From Tethya wilhelma (taxonomy: Eukaryota; Porifera; Demospongiae; Tethyida; Tethyidae): a stretch of DNA of 64,000 nt. Where the stretch lies: the NCBI GenBank assembly GCA_964030475.1, contig CAXIPT010000011.1, forward strand, positions 1,015,899-1,079,898, written 5' to 3'. The notes below the pieces were generated by a model. That model saw nothing but the letters and a program-made list of their open reading frames with translations, ran no database searches and had not been told where the DNA came from. Below, in pieces: positions 14,401 through 24,500 of the stretch. How positions within the stretch are numbered: the stretch's first letter is position 1; each line of letters starts with the position of its first letter. Both the position numbers and the translations under genes were made by a program.

Positions 14401-15565
14401 CGAAATTGTCTCCTTATTTTCGAAGAAAATGTACCCGAGGGAGGAGCCTGGGAATGAAGCTATATATACCATAGTTATACACACACTCACACACATACTG
14501 ACATGCATGTACATGTAGCCCTGCTGGTGACAACGGAGAACATACAATCACAGATGTGAGTTCACTAACGGCACATGTACCCTTTTACATCATGGAAACA
14601 GTTCCCACTCATCTCGTGTTTTATTGTCTGTCTCTCCAGCAAGAGTCCATTGTCCGTGAAATTGAAGAAGTGCTGAGAAGGGAGATCATAGCAGCTAGTA
14701 CACTGCCAGAGAGACCAAGGTAAGAACAAAGAAAGATAGCCAAATAGTTCAATAAAAAGGTTTGTAAGTAGCTGGAAATTAGTTCTACGTATATAGCTTA
14801 CAGCGAGCCTAAACCCTCCTGGTGTATTCTGAGTATGCACGCAGGAAGGAGCTAACTAGAGTAGGAGAAGCTAGACTTTAGAGAGGTTCTTGGTTAAGTT
14901 AAGTTTACATAATTTCCAGTTCATTTACTTAATTAAACCCAGTTGTAACAGAATCACAATTCAAGTCTTCTTTACACTACCAGAGAGACCAAGGTAAGTC
15001 TTCTCCTACTTTAGAGCCTTGAGCCTTCACTGTATTCATGCTCAGAATACACCAGCAGGTGTAAGGTAGTTACAGCCTCTTCCCAGTCCCTCTCCTTTGA
15101 CTGTTGTGTAAGGTTAAAGGAGAGAGCCTGGGAATGAGTGTAGGGTGTATGTTCACTATACATACTACAGTACATTAGTCTTCTCCAAAGCTGATTTCCA
15201 GCTACTACAAAACCTTTTTCTTGAACTATTTGGTTAATTGTCACCTGTTCTTATAAGAGATTCTTGGTTAAGGTATCATATTATCCTATTTATTCCACCA
15301 ACCCAGCTGTAATAGAATCATAAGTCAAAATCTTACTTTTTTCCTTCTTCTCTCTCCCCCCCCAATTTCTTTCTAGGTCTCCTAATAATTATGCTCATCA
15401 GCGGACCAATGTTGTCATGGAAACGGTACGAGCTGCTACTCTCGCGATGGCTCGTCGTCGCGAAAGATTAGCAGCCGAAGCCGAAAAGGTTAAAGATCAA
15501 AATAAGGTGGCAACTCCCACACCTCTCAAAGCTCAACATGGTGAGTTAGTAATGAGAATAAACAT

Positions 15566-15610
<45 letters not shown>

Positions 15611-17534
15611 GTTTTAATGGTCATAAACTGTTCGAACATAAACTCACCCACTGTTAGAATAACAATCATACATGTGTACAGCTTTAATTATTCTAAGCCT
15701 TTAATCTCCCTATGTTTGCATTTTTAAGTATGAAAACATTAAATATACACCAGTAAACAACGCAAGTCTCATGCTGTATAGAAGGCCTTAGAATGAGGCT
15801 ACACATTTGCATAGTGATCGAATACATGTAGGTTTACATCAGATACCGTATAGCGGGAAATTTTCGGGGGTGTAAATTTTCGTGAAAAGCCTAGACCGCG
15901 CTTCAGAAGAAAATATTCGTGGTTTTAATTTTCGTGACTCAAGTATCTCCAACTTACAGCGCTTGAAGGTCTTGTGACAGTTTATCTGCTTTGGTATACA
16001 TGTAGAATACTATTCTAGCTAGATACTAGCTATTTAGACTGCAAACTTCTTGAAAAGACGGGCAAGAGACAGAGAACTGAAGTCTTTGACAGTGTGCGCG
16101 TGGCGAGTACCGTGACCTTTGACCTCAGAAAAAAATTTCGTGGGGGGAAAATTTCGTGACTCAGGGGTTAGTCACGAAAATAACGAAAATTTGCACCCCA
16201 CGGAAATTTCCCGCTATACGGTATTGTTTGTGAGATAAAACCATTTGAATATCATGTACATTGTCTGTGATGCTCCAACACAGTTTGGCTATCATCACAG
16301 ACTATAGTGAGAGAGAGTAGGCACAGAAAACTCATAACCATCACAACAGAAAGTCAACAGTTGACATTACAAGGCTGATTAAGAGTCTTATTAGTGAACT
16401 ATTGCATAAAGGTCAACCATGTCCTGCAGTATAATATTGAATAGCCCGAAACCAGAGGAGGTATGACACGAGTGGACCTTTGCTGAGCTGGCAAGCGGGT
16501 GCATGTGATCAACTCTCATTGTGAAGTATTGCGGTCACATGATTGGAATGTAATTAACAGACTTACCAGCTCAGCAAAAGCGCACTAGTGTCATACCTCC
16601 TCTGACCCAAAGCTTATTTTGTGACCTCTGTGTGTTAGCATTGCAACTTACTTTCACTTATGTTATATCCTTTTCAGTGTTCTCACCTATTGCTGCAAGC
16701 TCTCCCGGCGACTTCAAGTCTAACAAGAGCACTGCCGCTGGAACCGGATCAATAGCCACACCCCCTGTGACTCCAAGAGGGGCGTGTCCTCCCTCTCCCA
16801 TTCAATCGGACACAGGGAGCACGGTCTCGTATCCCGATGAGCACATTCGCTATCGAAACCAACCCTACGTAGCGCCAGAAAAACTTCAAATTGTAAAACC
16901 AATGGAAGGATCAGTTACACTCCTCAAATGGAAGCTCTTGGCCACACCCCAATTGGGCGGGGCCAAGTCATTCTTCTCCGATGCGTCACGACCTGGCGTG
17001 CATTTGAAGAAATGGAAAGCTGGAGGCGTTCGCGATTTGAGCAACACTCTGAATGTGGAAGAGACGAGAATGAAATCGCTCAGCGTCAATGATCTATCGC
17101 GGATGAATGCAACGTTTCCTGAAGCAGCCAAGAAGACGAGAGTGTCACGAAAAGAGAGTCTTCGAAACAAAAACAGACAGTCATCACGAGCAACTGCTTC
17201 AGAATCAGAGACACAGCCTCAACAGGGAATGAATACTGTATCAGAACTTATTCCTCAAGCAAGAAACACTTCTGTCTCTACTAGTCCATCATCAAAACCA
17301 GCCAAGAAGAAGAGCAGTTCTGATCAAACCGAAGATCAAGCTTCAGGATCACTTCTGGGTACTGTTGGGTCCTTTCTCGGTAGTAGGTGGTCACGCTTGA
17401 CTAATTTCTCATCGCCTAATAACAAAACGGGGTCAGCAAAAGGTGTTCAGCAGCAGCAACTTCAAGACACGCAAGAGAATGATTCTTCTTCTCTGACTGC
17501 TGAGCCTGAAAGAGGACTTGCAGGATTACTCTGA
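2265..17534 (+). CDS. TRAK: TRAK/Milton-type trafficking kinesin-binding protein (interrupted by an ACSBG fragment)
   Basis: Coding exons: 2265-2408, 2491-2647, 2766-2842, 3420-3536, 3643-3910, 4310-4383; then either 5655-5711, 5822-5896, 5991-6076, 6315-6351, 6436-6515 or the duplicate set 13871-13927, 14026-14100, 14195-14280, 14519-14555, 14640-14719; then 15377-15540 and 16678-17534. With one copy of exons 7-11 all phases agree and the product is about 730 aa. Residues ~127-390 form the coiled-coil HAP1_N region ([23 protein letters not shown]). The C-terminal exon carries the Milton-type motif [13 protein letters not shown] near residue 512, followed by [13 protein letters not shown]/Milton proteins link kinesin/dynein to Miro on mitochondria. 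An upstream TTG-initiated reading is open, but the ATG at 2265 is the natural start. The odd point is the 8-kb ACSBG-containing block within introns 6-11. Confidence 0.85.
3028..3237. repeat. MITE-like foldback, ACCGTATAGCGGG ends
   Basis: It begins TACCGTATAGCGGGAAATTT and ends in the inverted form (CCCGCTATAAGGTA). The interior is rich in gAAAATTTTCcCC palindromes. It lies in TRAK intron 3 and is a relative of the elements at 15844-16223, 21421-21801 and 58924-59143. Confidence 0.75.
3343..3417 (+). repeat. GTGATG minisatellite abutting a splice acceptor
   Basis: Degenerate tandem TGTGATGgTGTGATGaTG units run directly into the ...GTGCAG acceptor of TRAK exon 4 at 3420, so the repeat takes the place of the usual pyrimidine tract. 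Confidence 0.7.
3931..4117. repeat. short inverted-repeat element in TRAK intron 5
   Basis: It begins AAAGCTCCAAATTTTTGTGG and ends in the inverse (GAATTTGGAGCT). The AT-rich interior contains AATTTTCG/CGAAAATT runs as in the ACCGTATAGC family, but the ends differ. Confidence 0.5.
4412..5412. repeat. Palindromic element, copy 1 (left outer arm missing)
   Basis: Inner inverted repeats of about 105 bp (4412-4520 and ~4690-4795, both with GTAGGAATGGGCAGTGCGG) flank a unique centre. A ~600-bp right outer arm follows, ending TATGGGACAGTCGGCCCATTCCTAC plus the palindromic ACGTACTACCGTACGTATGAT. The matching left outer arm, present at 12000-12611, is absent here: the element starts directly in TRAK intron 6. 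Confidence 0.75.
5717..5780 (+). repeat. (GT)n microsatellite directly after TRAK exon 7 donor
   Basis: A GT run with GTGC interruptions starts six bases after the donor. The corresponding tract in the duplicate (13933-13986) is shorter and is the main length difference between the two exon-7-to-11 blocks. Confidence 0.8.
6156..6256. repeat. foldback repeat of the GCCTCnTTCCCAGGCT family
   Basis: The left end TCTCATTCTCAGGCTTCTCT pairs with AGGAGCCTGGGAATGAAGCT. A second, similar foldback sits at 6866-6942. Both recur in the duplicated block near 14360-14460 and 15070-15146. Confidence 0.65.
6967..11736 (+). CDS. ACSBG: Bubblegum-type long-chain acyl-CoA synthetase, 5'-truncated
   Basis: Exons 6967-7092, 7161-7277, 8289-8459, 8643-8783, 9080-9199, 9411-9484, 9566-9620, 9759-9879, 10106-10312, 10748-10923, 11132-11314 and 11611-11736 all join in phase, giving about 540 codons ending TGA. 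Motifs: [12 protein letters not shown], the AMP-binding loop [65 protein letters not shown]. The family activates long/very-long-chain fatty acids to acyl-CoA with ATP. Human relatives have roughly 130 more N-terminal residues, which are absent here. The first exon present begins exactly at the TRAK duplication breakpoint, so the gene has lost its start, promoter and first exons on this scaffold. A TRAK exon 11 to ACSBG splice would be out of frame (stop after a few codons). It could be a truncated copy or a misplaced contig. Confidence 0.9.
8911..9052 (+). repeat. (ACTGTAT/ACTGCGT) minisatellite
   Basis: About 140 bp of degenerate 7-8-mer units (ACTGCGT, ACTGTATA) in an ACSBG intron just before exon 9080-9199. 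The end of the array is partly self-complementary (GTATACAGTTAACCGTTAACTG). Confidence 0.7.
10047..10091 (+). repeat. (CT)n tract serving as polypyrimidine tract
   Basis: A long TC run is followed by CCCCCTCCCTCCTCAG, the acceptor of the ACSBG exon at 10106. A similar CT run at 11073-11129 sits directly upstream of the acceptor at 11131. Confidence 0.75.
10394..10610. repeat. MITE-like element, TAGCACAAAATATTGGC family
   Basis: It begins TCGTATAGCACGAAATATTGG and ends TTTTTGTGCTATAAT in inverse. It contains paired TTTTATTTTGG and ATTAATATTGG-type blocks. It is related to elements at 28027-28234, 30225-30434 and 30714-30930 in the transglutaminase gene. Confidence 0.7.
11339..11407 (+). repeat. 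(GT)n microsatellite after ACSBG exon 11 donor
   Basis: A GT run begins within 30 bp of the donor at 11315. Nothing else is visible in the 296-bp intron. Confidence 0.8.
12000..13629. mobile_element. Full palindromic foldback element (~1.6 kb, ~0.7-kb arms)
   Basis: The left arm (12000-12718) and right arm (12905-13629) are inverted copies of each other. Outer ends are ATCATACGTACGGTAGTACG and its complement, next to GTAGGAATGGGCCGACTGTC. Inner ends carry GTAGGAATGGGCAGTGCGG. The unique centre is ~190 bp. I see no credible transposase frame, so it is a non-autonomous foldback element. Two other copies (4412-5412 and 22410-23496) lack the left outer arm. This one lies between the ACSBG stop and the duplicated TRAK exons, so it sits at one breakpoint of the rearrangement. 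Confidence 0.8.
12612..15170 (+). repeat. Duplicated TRAK block, copy 2 (exons 7-11)
   Basis: Counterpart of 4412-6966. Its right flank (from 15171) contains an inverted copy of the beginning of intron 11 (compare 14722-14780 with 15190-15240). That flank is therefore native TRAK intron, whereas the right flank of copy 1 is ACSBG. Confidence 0.85.
15567..15604 (+). repeat. (CA)n microsatellite in TRAK intron 12
   Basis: A short perfect CA run shortly after the donor of exon 15377-15540. Confidence 0.8.
15844..16223. mobile_element. MITE, ACCGTATAGCGGG family (380 bp)
   Basis: Perfect-looking ends TACCGTATAGCGGGAAATTT ... GAAATTTCCCGCTATACGGTA. It is a near-identical, opposite-orientation sibling of 21421-21801, sharing interior text such as CTAGATACTAGCTATTTAGA and AGAGACAGAGAACTGAAGTC. 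It lies in TRAK intron 12. Confidence 0.85.
16452..16604. mobile_element. MITE, CAGAGGAGGTATGACAC family (153 bp)
   Basis: Terminal inverted repeats of about 37 bp (CAGAGGAGGTATGACAC..., through TTGCTGAGCTGG) flank a short core with ATGATTGGAATGTAATTA. The second copy is at 36133-36277 in an ING intron. Confidence 0.8.
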
Positions 17535-17765
17535 GAATATTTTATGCACAGCACATTTTACACTATTGTTACTGAAATCACAAATGTTGCAGGAATGAAC
17601 GAATCATGTTATGCAGAAATCAGATTTATTTTTCACCACTTTGTTTGTGACACTAAAGTATTGACTGGTAAGGGGTCGACAATTCAATTAAATAGTGCGT
17701 ACGCGCATTATTAGTCGGTTACCATAGCAACTTAACATAAAAGTGCCAAAGAACCTTTTAGGAAA

Positions 17766-18502
17766 ATGTCTACTGGCCTTCTAGAGAGACGGAGGTACGT
17801 ATAAGTTTGCAATTTGTATAATCACGAATGCCATGCATGTGCAATTGCAGTCTCATTTGCACTGGGAAACTCCAAAGGCAGGCATTCGAGGGAACATGCT
17901 TCATGAAAGGCATGACATTTTATAGTTGTTGTCTGGTTGATGTGCATGGATAACAGCTTTATGATATATTGTGCTCTCTCTCTTCTCTGCATTTCTAGTC
18001 AATCTCCATCAAGATTGTTTTCGCCTGTTGGCTCCAAGCCACGCAGCCCCTCAGGGCGTGTGAGACCCCCCAGTACGGCTTCAGTCCAGTTCTATTCCTC
18101 CACGCCGAGCGTTGAAGTCTCTAATGTCACCTTCTCGAGCAGCGAATCCACTGCTGATAACCATACAGAGCGGTTGGTCTCTCCTAGTAATGATGTCATC
18201 ATTCGTAGGGGGAATACCCTCATTTTGAGGATTGCGATGTCTGTTGTTCTGAGCTGTTCGTATTCTGTTTCTCTGACCTTTGTACCTGTATTTCGACCGC
18301 GAGATAGGTTCGGACAATTCAAAGCAAAGGGTGTGGCCAATGGGTCACATGACATCTGGTTGAGCATTAAACTTCCGTCGAATTTTCCCATCGGCAAATA
18401 CCATGCTCACTTGACTGTGACCATTCAGGGGGGTTTGGAAGTGATCGCACATTTTCACAATAAACCGATCGTGATACTGTTTAATCCGTGGGATCCAGGT
18501 GG

Positions 18503-18554
<52 letters not shown>

Positions 18555-21500
18555 CGCGTGCGCGTGCTATTTTTACCATTGGTCAGGGATAAATGAATAT
18601 GGTATTGTTGCCAAGTGCCTTCAGAGACATTATCTGTAGTTAACGTTGTGCAAATCACTTCTGTGTTATACTATCTGGACACTGTTACTTCTATTTTCAT
18701 AATTTATAAACAGTCATGCACACAAGTCATGGTGAATCTGGCAACCCCATTCATGTTTGTACAGTTAGCTGTGGTCCATAGTTACTGTAACTGTTACGTA
18801 TGAGTGTGATAACTCACACTCCATGTATACTAGTATGGTTCATTGATGAAAAATCACTCAAGATATGAAGACGAAAAAGTATACAAAACTATAATAATAA
18901 TATTATGCAGTCTATAGTATAATAATTTTATTCTACTATGAATACTAATAAAAGTTGAAGTATATAGTGGCAAAAGTCAATATGCATGTGTGGTCATTTT
19001 TGCTGTACACCCAAAAAGGCAGGAAGCTTCATATCACGACAAATGTCATTGCATTTGTGAGATGTAAAAAATAGTCCATAGCCTCCAACCCCTAGGTTAG
19101 TACTACCATACTTTAGTACATTCTTAGCGTGAATAGCCGGATCTGTTAGAAAAACCTTTCCATCATTTATTTTTATCCCTTGGAGATCACAAATAAGTAA
19201 TCTATTTTCAGAAATATGCCATGTGTAGTGGCTGAATGCCTGGCAAGTCAAGTTAATGGGATCTGAATTGCTTGAAACATATCCATTATTTCCATTGAAC
19301 TTCTGATATGTTCCATCAATAAATTTTTCATAGGTATAGTATTTGATTTTTCTATCTTGATCTACTGGAAATTGTACTAAGCCAATTTCTAAAAATTCTA
19401 GTTCTATCTGAACATCAGATGGTACATCTCAGTTGAACATTTGAGCAAAAGATGCAGCTTCCCTTTGAATTTCAAGCATCTCAAAAAAACGTTTAGCACA
19501 TCGGTACCGAGTTGCGGTTCTAATAGGCTCCTTGAAAACATACCGTTCAGTTCCATGATCAGTAAACTGTGCATGATATGCATATCTGATGCCTCCTTTT
19601 CCAAATGGATGAGGTGCAAGCTTAACTTTTCTCATAACTGTGCTGGATGTGTAATCTAGTCCAGAATCAAGTGGAATCACATAAACTTCTTTTGAATCAA
19701 TTCTGTCCCAGTTTGGAATTTCACTATGAACTGTTTTATGAGCAATTTGCTTCCTGTTTTTTGCGGAATCACCCATAGCATCAAGTGCCATCTCACTTAA
19801 TGTTGAGGATATGCTACTTGCAATACTTCTATAAACAGACTCATCTAGGTTTATTGGTGTACTAGCATCAAAAGTGTAAATACTTTGTGTTTTGTTTGTC
19901 AATTCTCTAAAAATTGTATCAAATTTCTCAATCATTTCCTTAGTTTTAGCTTCCCTGATGTATCCGAAATAGTAAAAAATATCTTGATCAGCAATCTTCT
20001 TCAGTAAATCTTCGATGCTACGCTTTTCAGGGTCTCCACCAGGATGATTGTCTGATACAGAAGAATTATGATATTCTCTACCATGACAAGGGGAATCGGC
20101 AATATGGATCATTAACTGTTGTAATATGTAATTGAAGAAAAATGATGAATTTTGAATATAATATACACTCAAACTTATATTATACTAACCTTTGTTCCAT
20201 CTCTACGCCAGTGAAGCTTTGGAATAGCTTCGATCCCTCCAAATACATCTTCAGCCTCATCACCTCCAATACCTCCCCGTGTTTCAATTTCGTCCACAAA
20301 ATCTTTAAATCTGTCTAAATTGCTAATAAATGAATAGTAATAATTTCGTAAGTGCTAAATTTACGATCAATATTTATAATAATATTATTATACCTGGTAT
20401 TAGATATTGTATCATGCATAATGAAGCCACACTTTAAAGGAAAATAAACACTAAGTCTTGTACACCCTACCCTTTCATGTTTATACACACCCTAGGGAGT
20501 TGATTTTAATTTTAAATTTAAACTGTATATAGTGGATAAATTTGGCGAATTGGCGAAATTAAACATGGGAATGTATTGCAAACATGTTTGCCCATGCTAC
20601 TAATTAAGTGAGTCTGTTGTACAGTAGCTTTCATGTGTGTGAGTTGTACCCTGAGTGACTCTCCCGAGGTGTTAACAGTATTATACAGCTATCAGCTATA
20701 GTGCATGCTGGTGAATAGACCTGATCTGTAAATCATACTGTATCAATCATACCGGTCCTATTATGATACTAAGTTTTGCTTACAATGATATATATCGTAC
20801 CAGGAAAAATCAAAGAAAGTTGTACGACTTTTTACAGGTTGATCAAAGTCAGTGTAACGAACAAATGCTACTCGCAAATCAAGGTTATTATACTCAGCCT
20901 TGAGACGATCACTCCATGTCTGAATCTTAGATTTGACTTGAGTGATCCAAGCTGACATTGAGCCAGTGCAGTCCACCAAAAAGGCAAGATCAACCTGTAT
21001 AGAGAGAGGCATGAAATGTCTTATTATTCGGCACCCTTTACCATATAGTTCAAATTTACTTGACAATGGTGGTCACACGTGCATGCTGCTGAAATATTCT
21101 TTATATAATTATTAAAATTCAGCAATCTATGTAAAAAGATGGATTTATGGGAAAATTCAAATTAATATTCAACACCTGGAACTGACGCTGTATGACATGG
21201 GCCACGCCCATTACATGGTACGGAGTCGGTTTGTACCAGGAGCTTATGAGCGTTGCGAAGCAACGCGAAGGAGCGTCCATCTAGGGCCTATATTGAGTTT
21301 CACGTTTCGTAATTGTTGCAGTAGTTCAAACTTCCTTTTTAGGAAAGTAAGTTGTGATACTCCAAATGTAGCAACAGACAACTATATGAATATAATTATA
21401 ACTTAGCGCTTTGAAATACTTACCGTATAGCGGGAAATTTCCGTGGGGTGCAAATTTTCGTTATTTTCGTGACTGACTTCTGAGTCACGAAATTTTCCCT

Positions 21501-24500
21501 CCCACGAAAATTTTTTCCGAGGTCAAAGGTCACGATACTCGCCACGCGCACGCTGTCAAAGACTTCAGTTCTCTGTCTCTTGGCCGTCTTTTCAAGAAGT
21601 TTGCAGTCTAAATAGCTAGTATCTAGCTAGAATAGTATTCTACATGTATACCAAAGCAGATAAACTGTCACAAGACCTTTAAGCGCTGTAAGTTGGAGAT
21701 ACTTGAGTCACGAAAATTAAAACCACGAAAATTTTCTTCTGAAGCGCAGTCTAGGCTTTTCACGAAAATTTACACCCCCGAAAATTTCCCGCTATACGGT
21801 ATCAGATCCTGCACCCACTTATCAGCCACTTATGTTACAAGCAATATGCAGGCAGGTGCTGTGACATATAAGGTAATATCTAGTACATAATTACGAAACG
21901 TGAAATCACTAGTAAGCCGCTCCTTCGCGTTGCTTTGCAACGCTCATAAGCTCCTGTTTGTACTTAGTCTCGCTAGGAGAGTCTGGCTAGCGAGACTAGT
22001 TTGTACTGGCTAGTATAATTGGGACCAAGTATTATGCAAGCCAAATGAGCCTTCCATTCAAAATAGAAGCAGCAAGCCAGATAAAAGCAAGAAGAAGGAT
22101 CCCCAAAAAACGTGAATAGCAACAAATCCGGGAAAATTGGGTCATTTACACTGAGAAATTATTATTATTATTTCAAAAAACACACTACTGACAGGTGCAA
22201 CATGGAAAAGGGTAGGGGGAATAAAAATAACAAAGTGTCTCGAGACACGGTAGTCCGTATACTTTCCTATTGATTTTGTATTGCCTGTTTATAGTATCCG
22301 GATTTACCGGCACTCGAGCGTGCACGCGTAGAGTCACGGTTCCATTGACTACAGTATATTTAGCTTAGTATACGGACCCGGGCCTAGAGGCACAGCGTAA
22401 AAATAAATATAGTAAAAATTTCATAAAAATTACCAGAGCTGAGTGTAGGAATGGGCAGTGCGGTAAAAAGTAAGGAAACAAGGCATGTCGCAATTTCGGC
22501 ACATGACTACTTCATTTTCATTTTTGATTCCTCATACATCCTGTCATATGAAAATAAATATTGATATGCTTCAAACAATGTTGTACATGCCTGGATAAAA
22601 TAATGGTTGGAATTCATAGATCATGCATGCCAATCAGTATGCTGCAGAGTGTGCCACCTTATGGTCAGATTACTGACAGGGAGTGCATGCCGATGGATTA
22701 GGTGTCGAACTTAACTGTTAGCTAGCTAAGTGGGGCAAAGTATATAAGCAGGCAATCTAGGCAAGTTGTTTTAGTTAATCCTCAATACTCTACTTGAGCA
22801 TAAAAAAATGAAGTAGTCATGTGCCGAAATTGCGACATGCCTTGTTTCCTTACTTTTTACCGCACTGCCCATTCCTACACTGGTAATTTTTATGAAATTT
22901 TTACTATACTTGTTCATTCACTTTTTTCAACACTAAAGTGAGGAGACTATATCAGGGACTTAGTAAGTCCTTACAAAAAGCTTGAGTAGCAGTACTATTA
23001 GGCTAACGCGCATGCGCATTAAATGCCACGTGGATAGATAACGACCTTTGACTTCTACCTACAAAAGATGGCTGCATTGAAGTGTATGAATTTATACTAC
23101 TAAGTTTTAAAGCTTTTTAGCTCTTGTTTTAACACATTTGGGCAGAAAGTGAGTGTAAAAGGCACTAGTCCAGACGAGAACAAGTTGTTCTGTGTAGTCA
23201 AAACAAGCTCAACGTCTTTTGTTTCTCTGGAAATCGCTTTCAAGTAAGTCAGTTAGTAAGTAAGTGAGAACAAAATTGCGTGGGTGTAGCTTCTAACTAG
23301 CGCTCGCTACGAGTGCTTATGAAAGCTTCTGTGAATTTTAGGCCATGCAAGCGTTTGTTAATCTGTCTAAGAGAGCTTCTGAGCAAGTTTGAAGGTTTAA
23401 CTTTGTCTTGCTAGATTTTTATGGTGATAAACATTTTGTATTGTGTCTATGGGACAGTCGGCCCATTCCTACTATACGTACTACCGTACGTATGATAAAT
23501 AAATAAAATTAAAGTGCATGAAGTTCTAAACGGTTACTATCTAGTTACAAGAAGAGAGATTCACACTTGACAACCGTTTAATTTCTTCCTTGTACAATGG
23601 GCAATCGGTGCCAGATCTAGAAAGCTTCCTCAACTGCATGTTTCGACCTGGAAACCTGGTACCCCTTAAACCCTATTTTGTGAATGAAAAAGATGCACTT
23701 AAGGTTAGAGGTTTTTGAGTGGGCGGGGATCACACTAAAACAGTAATGATATTCATAGGCTCATAGAAACTCAAGATACTATCTCAAAGCCGAGAGGATT
23801 TGGTCTCAAAATGGCTGATTATTGCTCAAAAGGGTCAAAGGTCAAATTTAGTTGCTCTCTAAAATGGATTTTTCTGCCATTGCCACTCACTCACAGGGAA
23901 CAACAACCAGGCGGCTTGAAAGACAACAGATGAACGAAAAAATGTATGTTGAGAAAAAGCAAAAAACTGCTCATCAAGTCTGTAGAAGGCTTTTTATACT
24001 ATGTATACACTTTTCACAACCACATTCTCTCACAAAATGCATAACAGGTAAACAGGAAAACTGAGTCCCACCCAGTCAAAAACTAAACATGATATTCAAG
24101 ACACACAAACACCCTACAAGCTCACATACCTCACTGCCTCTCTCTCCTCTCCACCAGGGAAGAAAAATGGACTTTATACAGCCCTGTCAAATTCAACTTT
24201 TCCTGTACAGACTCACTTTGAGCTCACCTAGGTGGCAGAGGGGTCAAAGGTCAGAGGTCAAAAGTCAATCACACTCAACACCAGAGACTCAACACACGCT
24301 TGGTTGGACACGCCCACCAAGCCTCGAAGTCACAGCTAGCACACACTCTCCGCTAGCCATCCTGCAAATTTGCTGCACATTTTCATGCATATCACTACAC
24401 AGCCATCCTATTGCATGCACAAGACACACCCATACAGTATTTTAGGAGTAATTTTTCGCTTTTTTTTTTTTTGTGCCTGCGGTCCGCGGTTTCCAAAGAA

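Noticed and set aside
19429..19431. Selenocysteine at the kinase TGA
   Set aside because: Alpha-kinases are not known selenoproteins, and I could not identify a SECIS-like element downstream by eye.
23852..24064. Possible plus-strand exon MDFSAIATHSQGTTTRR in the kinase intron
   Set aside because: Looks vaguely protein-like and precedes a short open stretch, but it has no acceptor-donor pair that joins it to anything, and no family match.
24089..24445. 118-codon plus-strand frame
   Set aside because: Pro/Ser/His-rich translation of CT-rich DNA; no partner exons.
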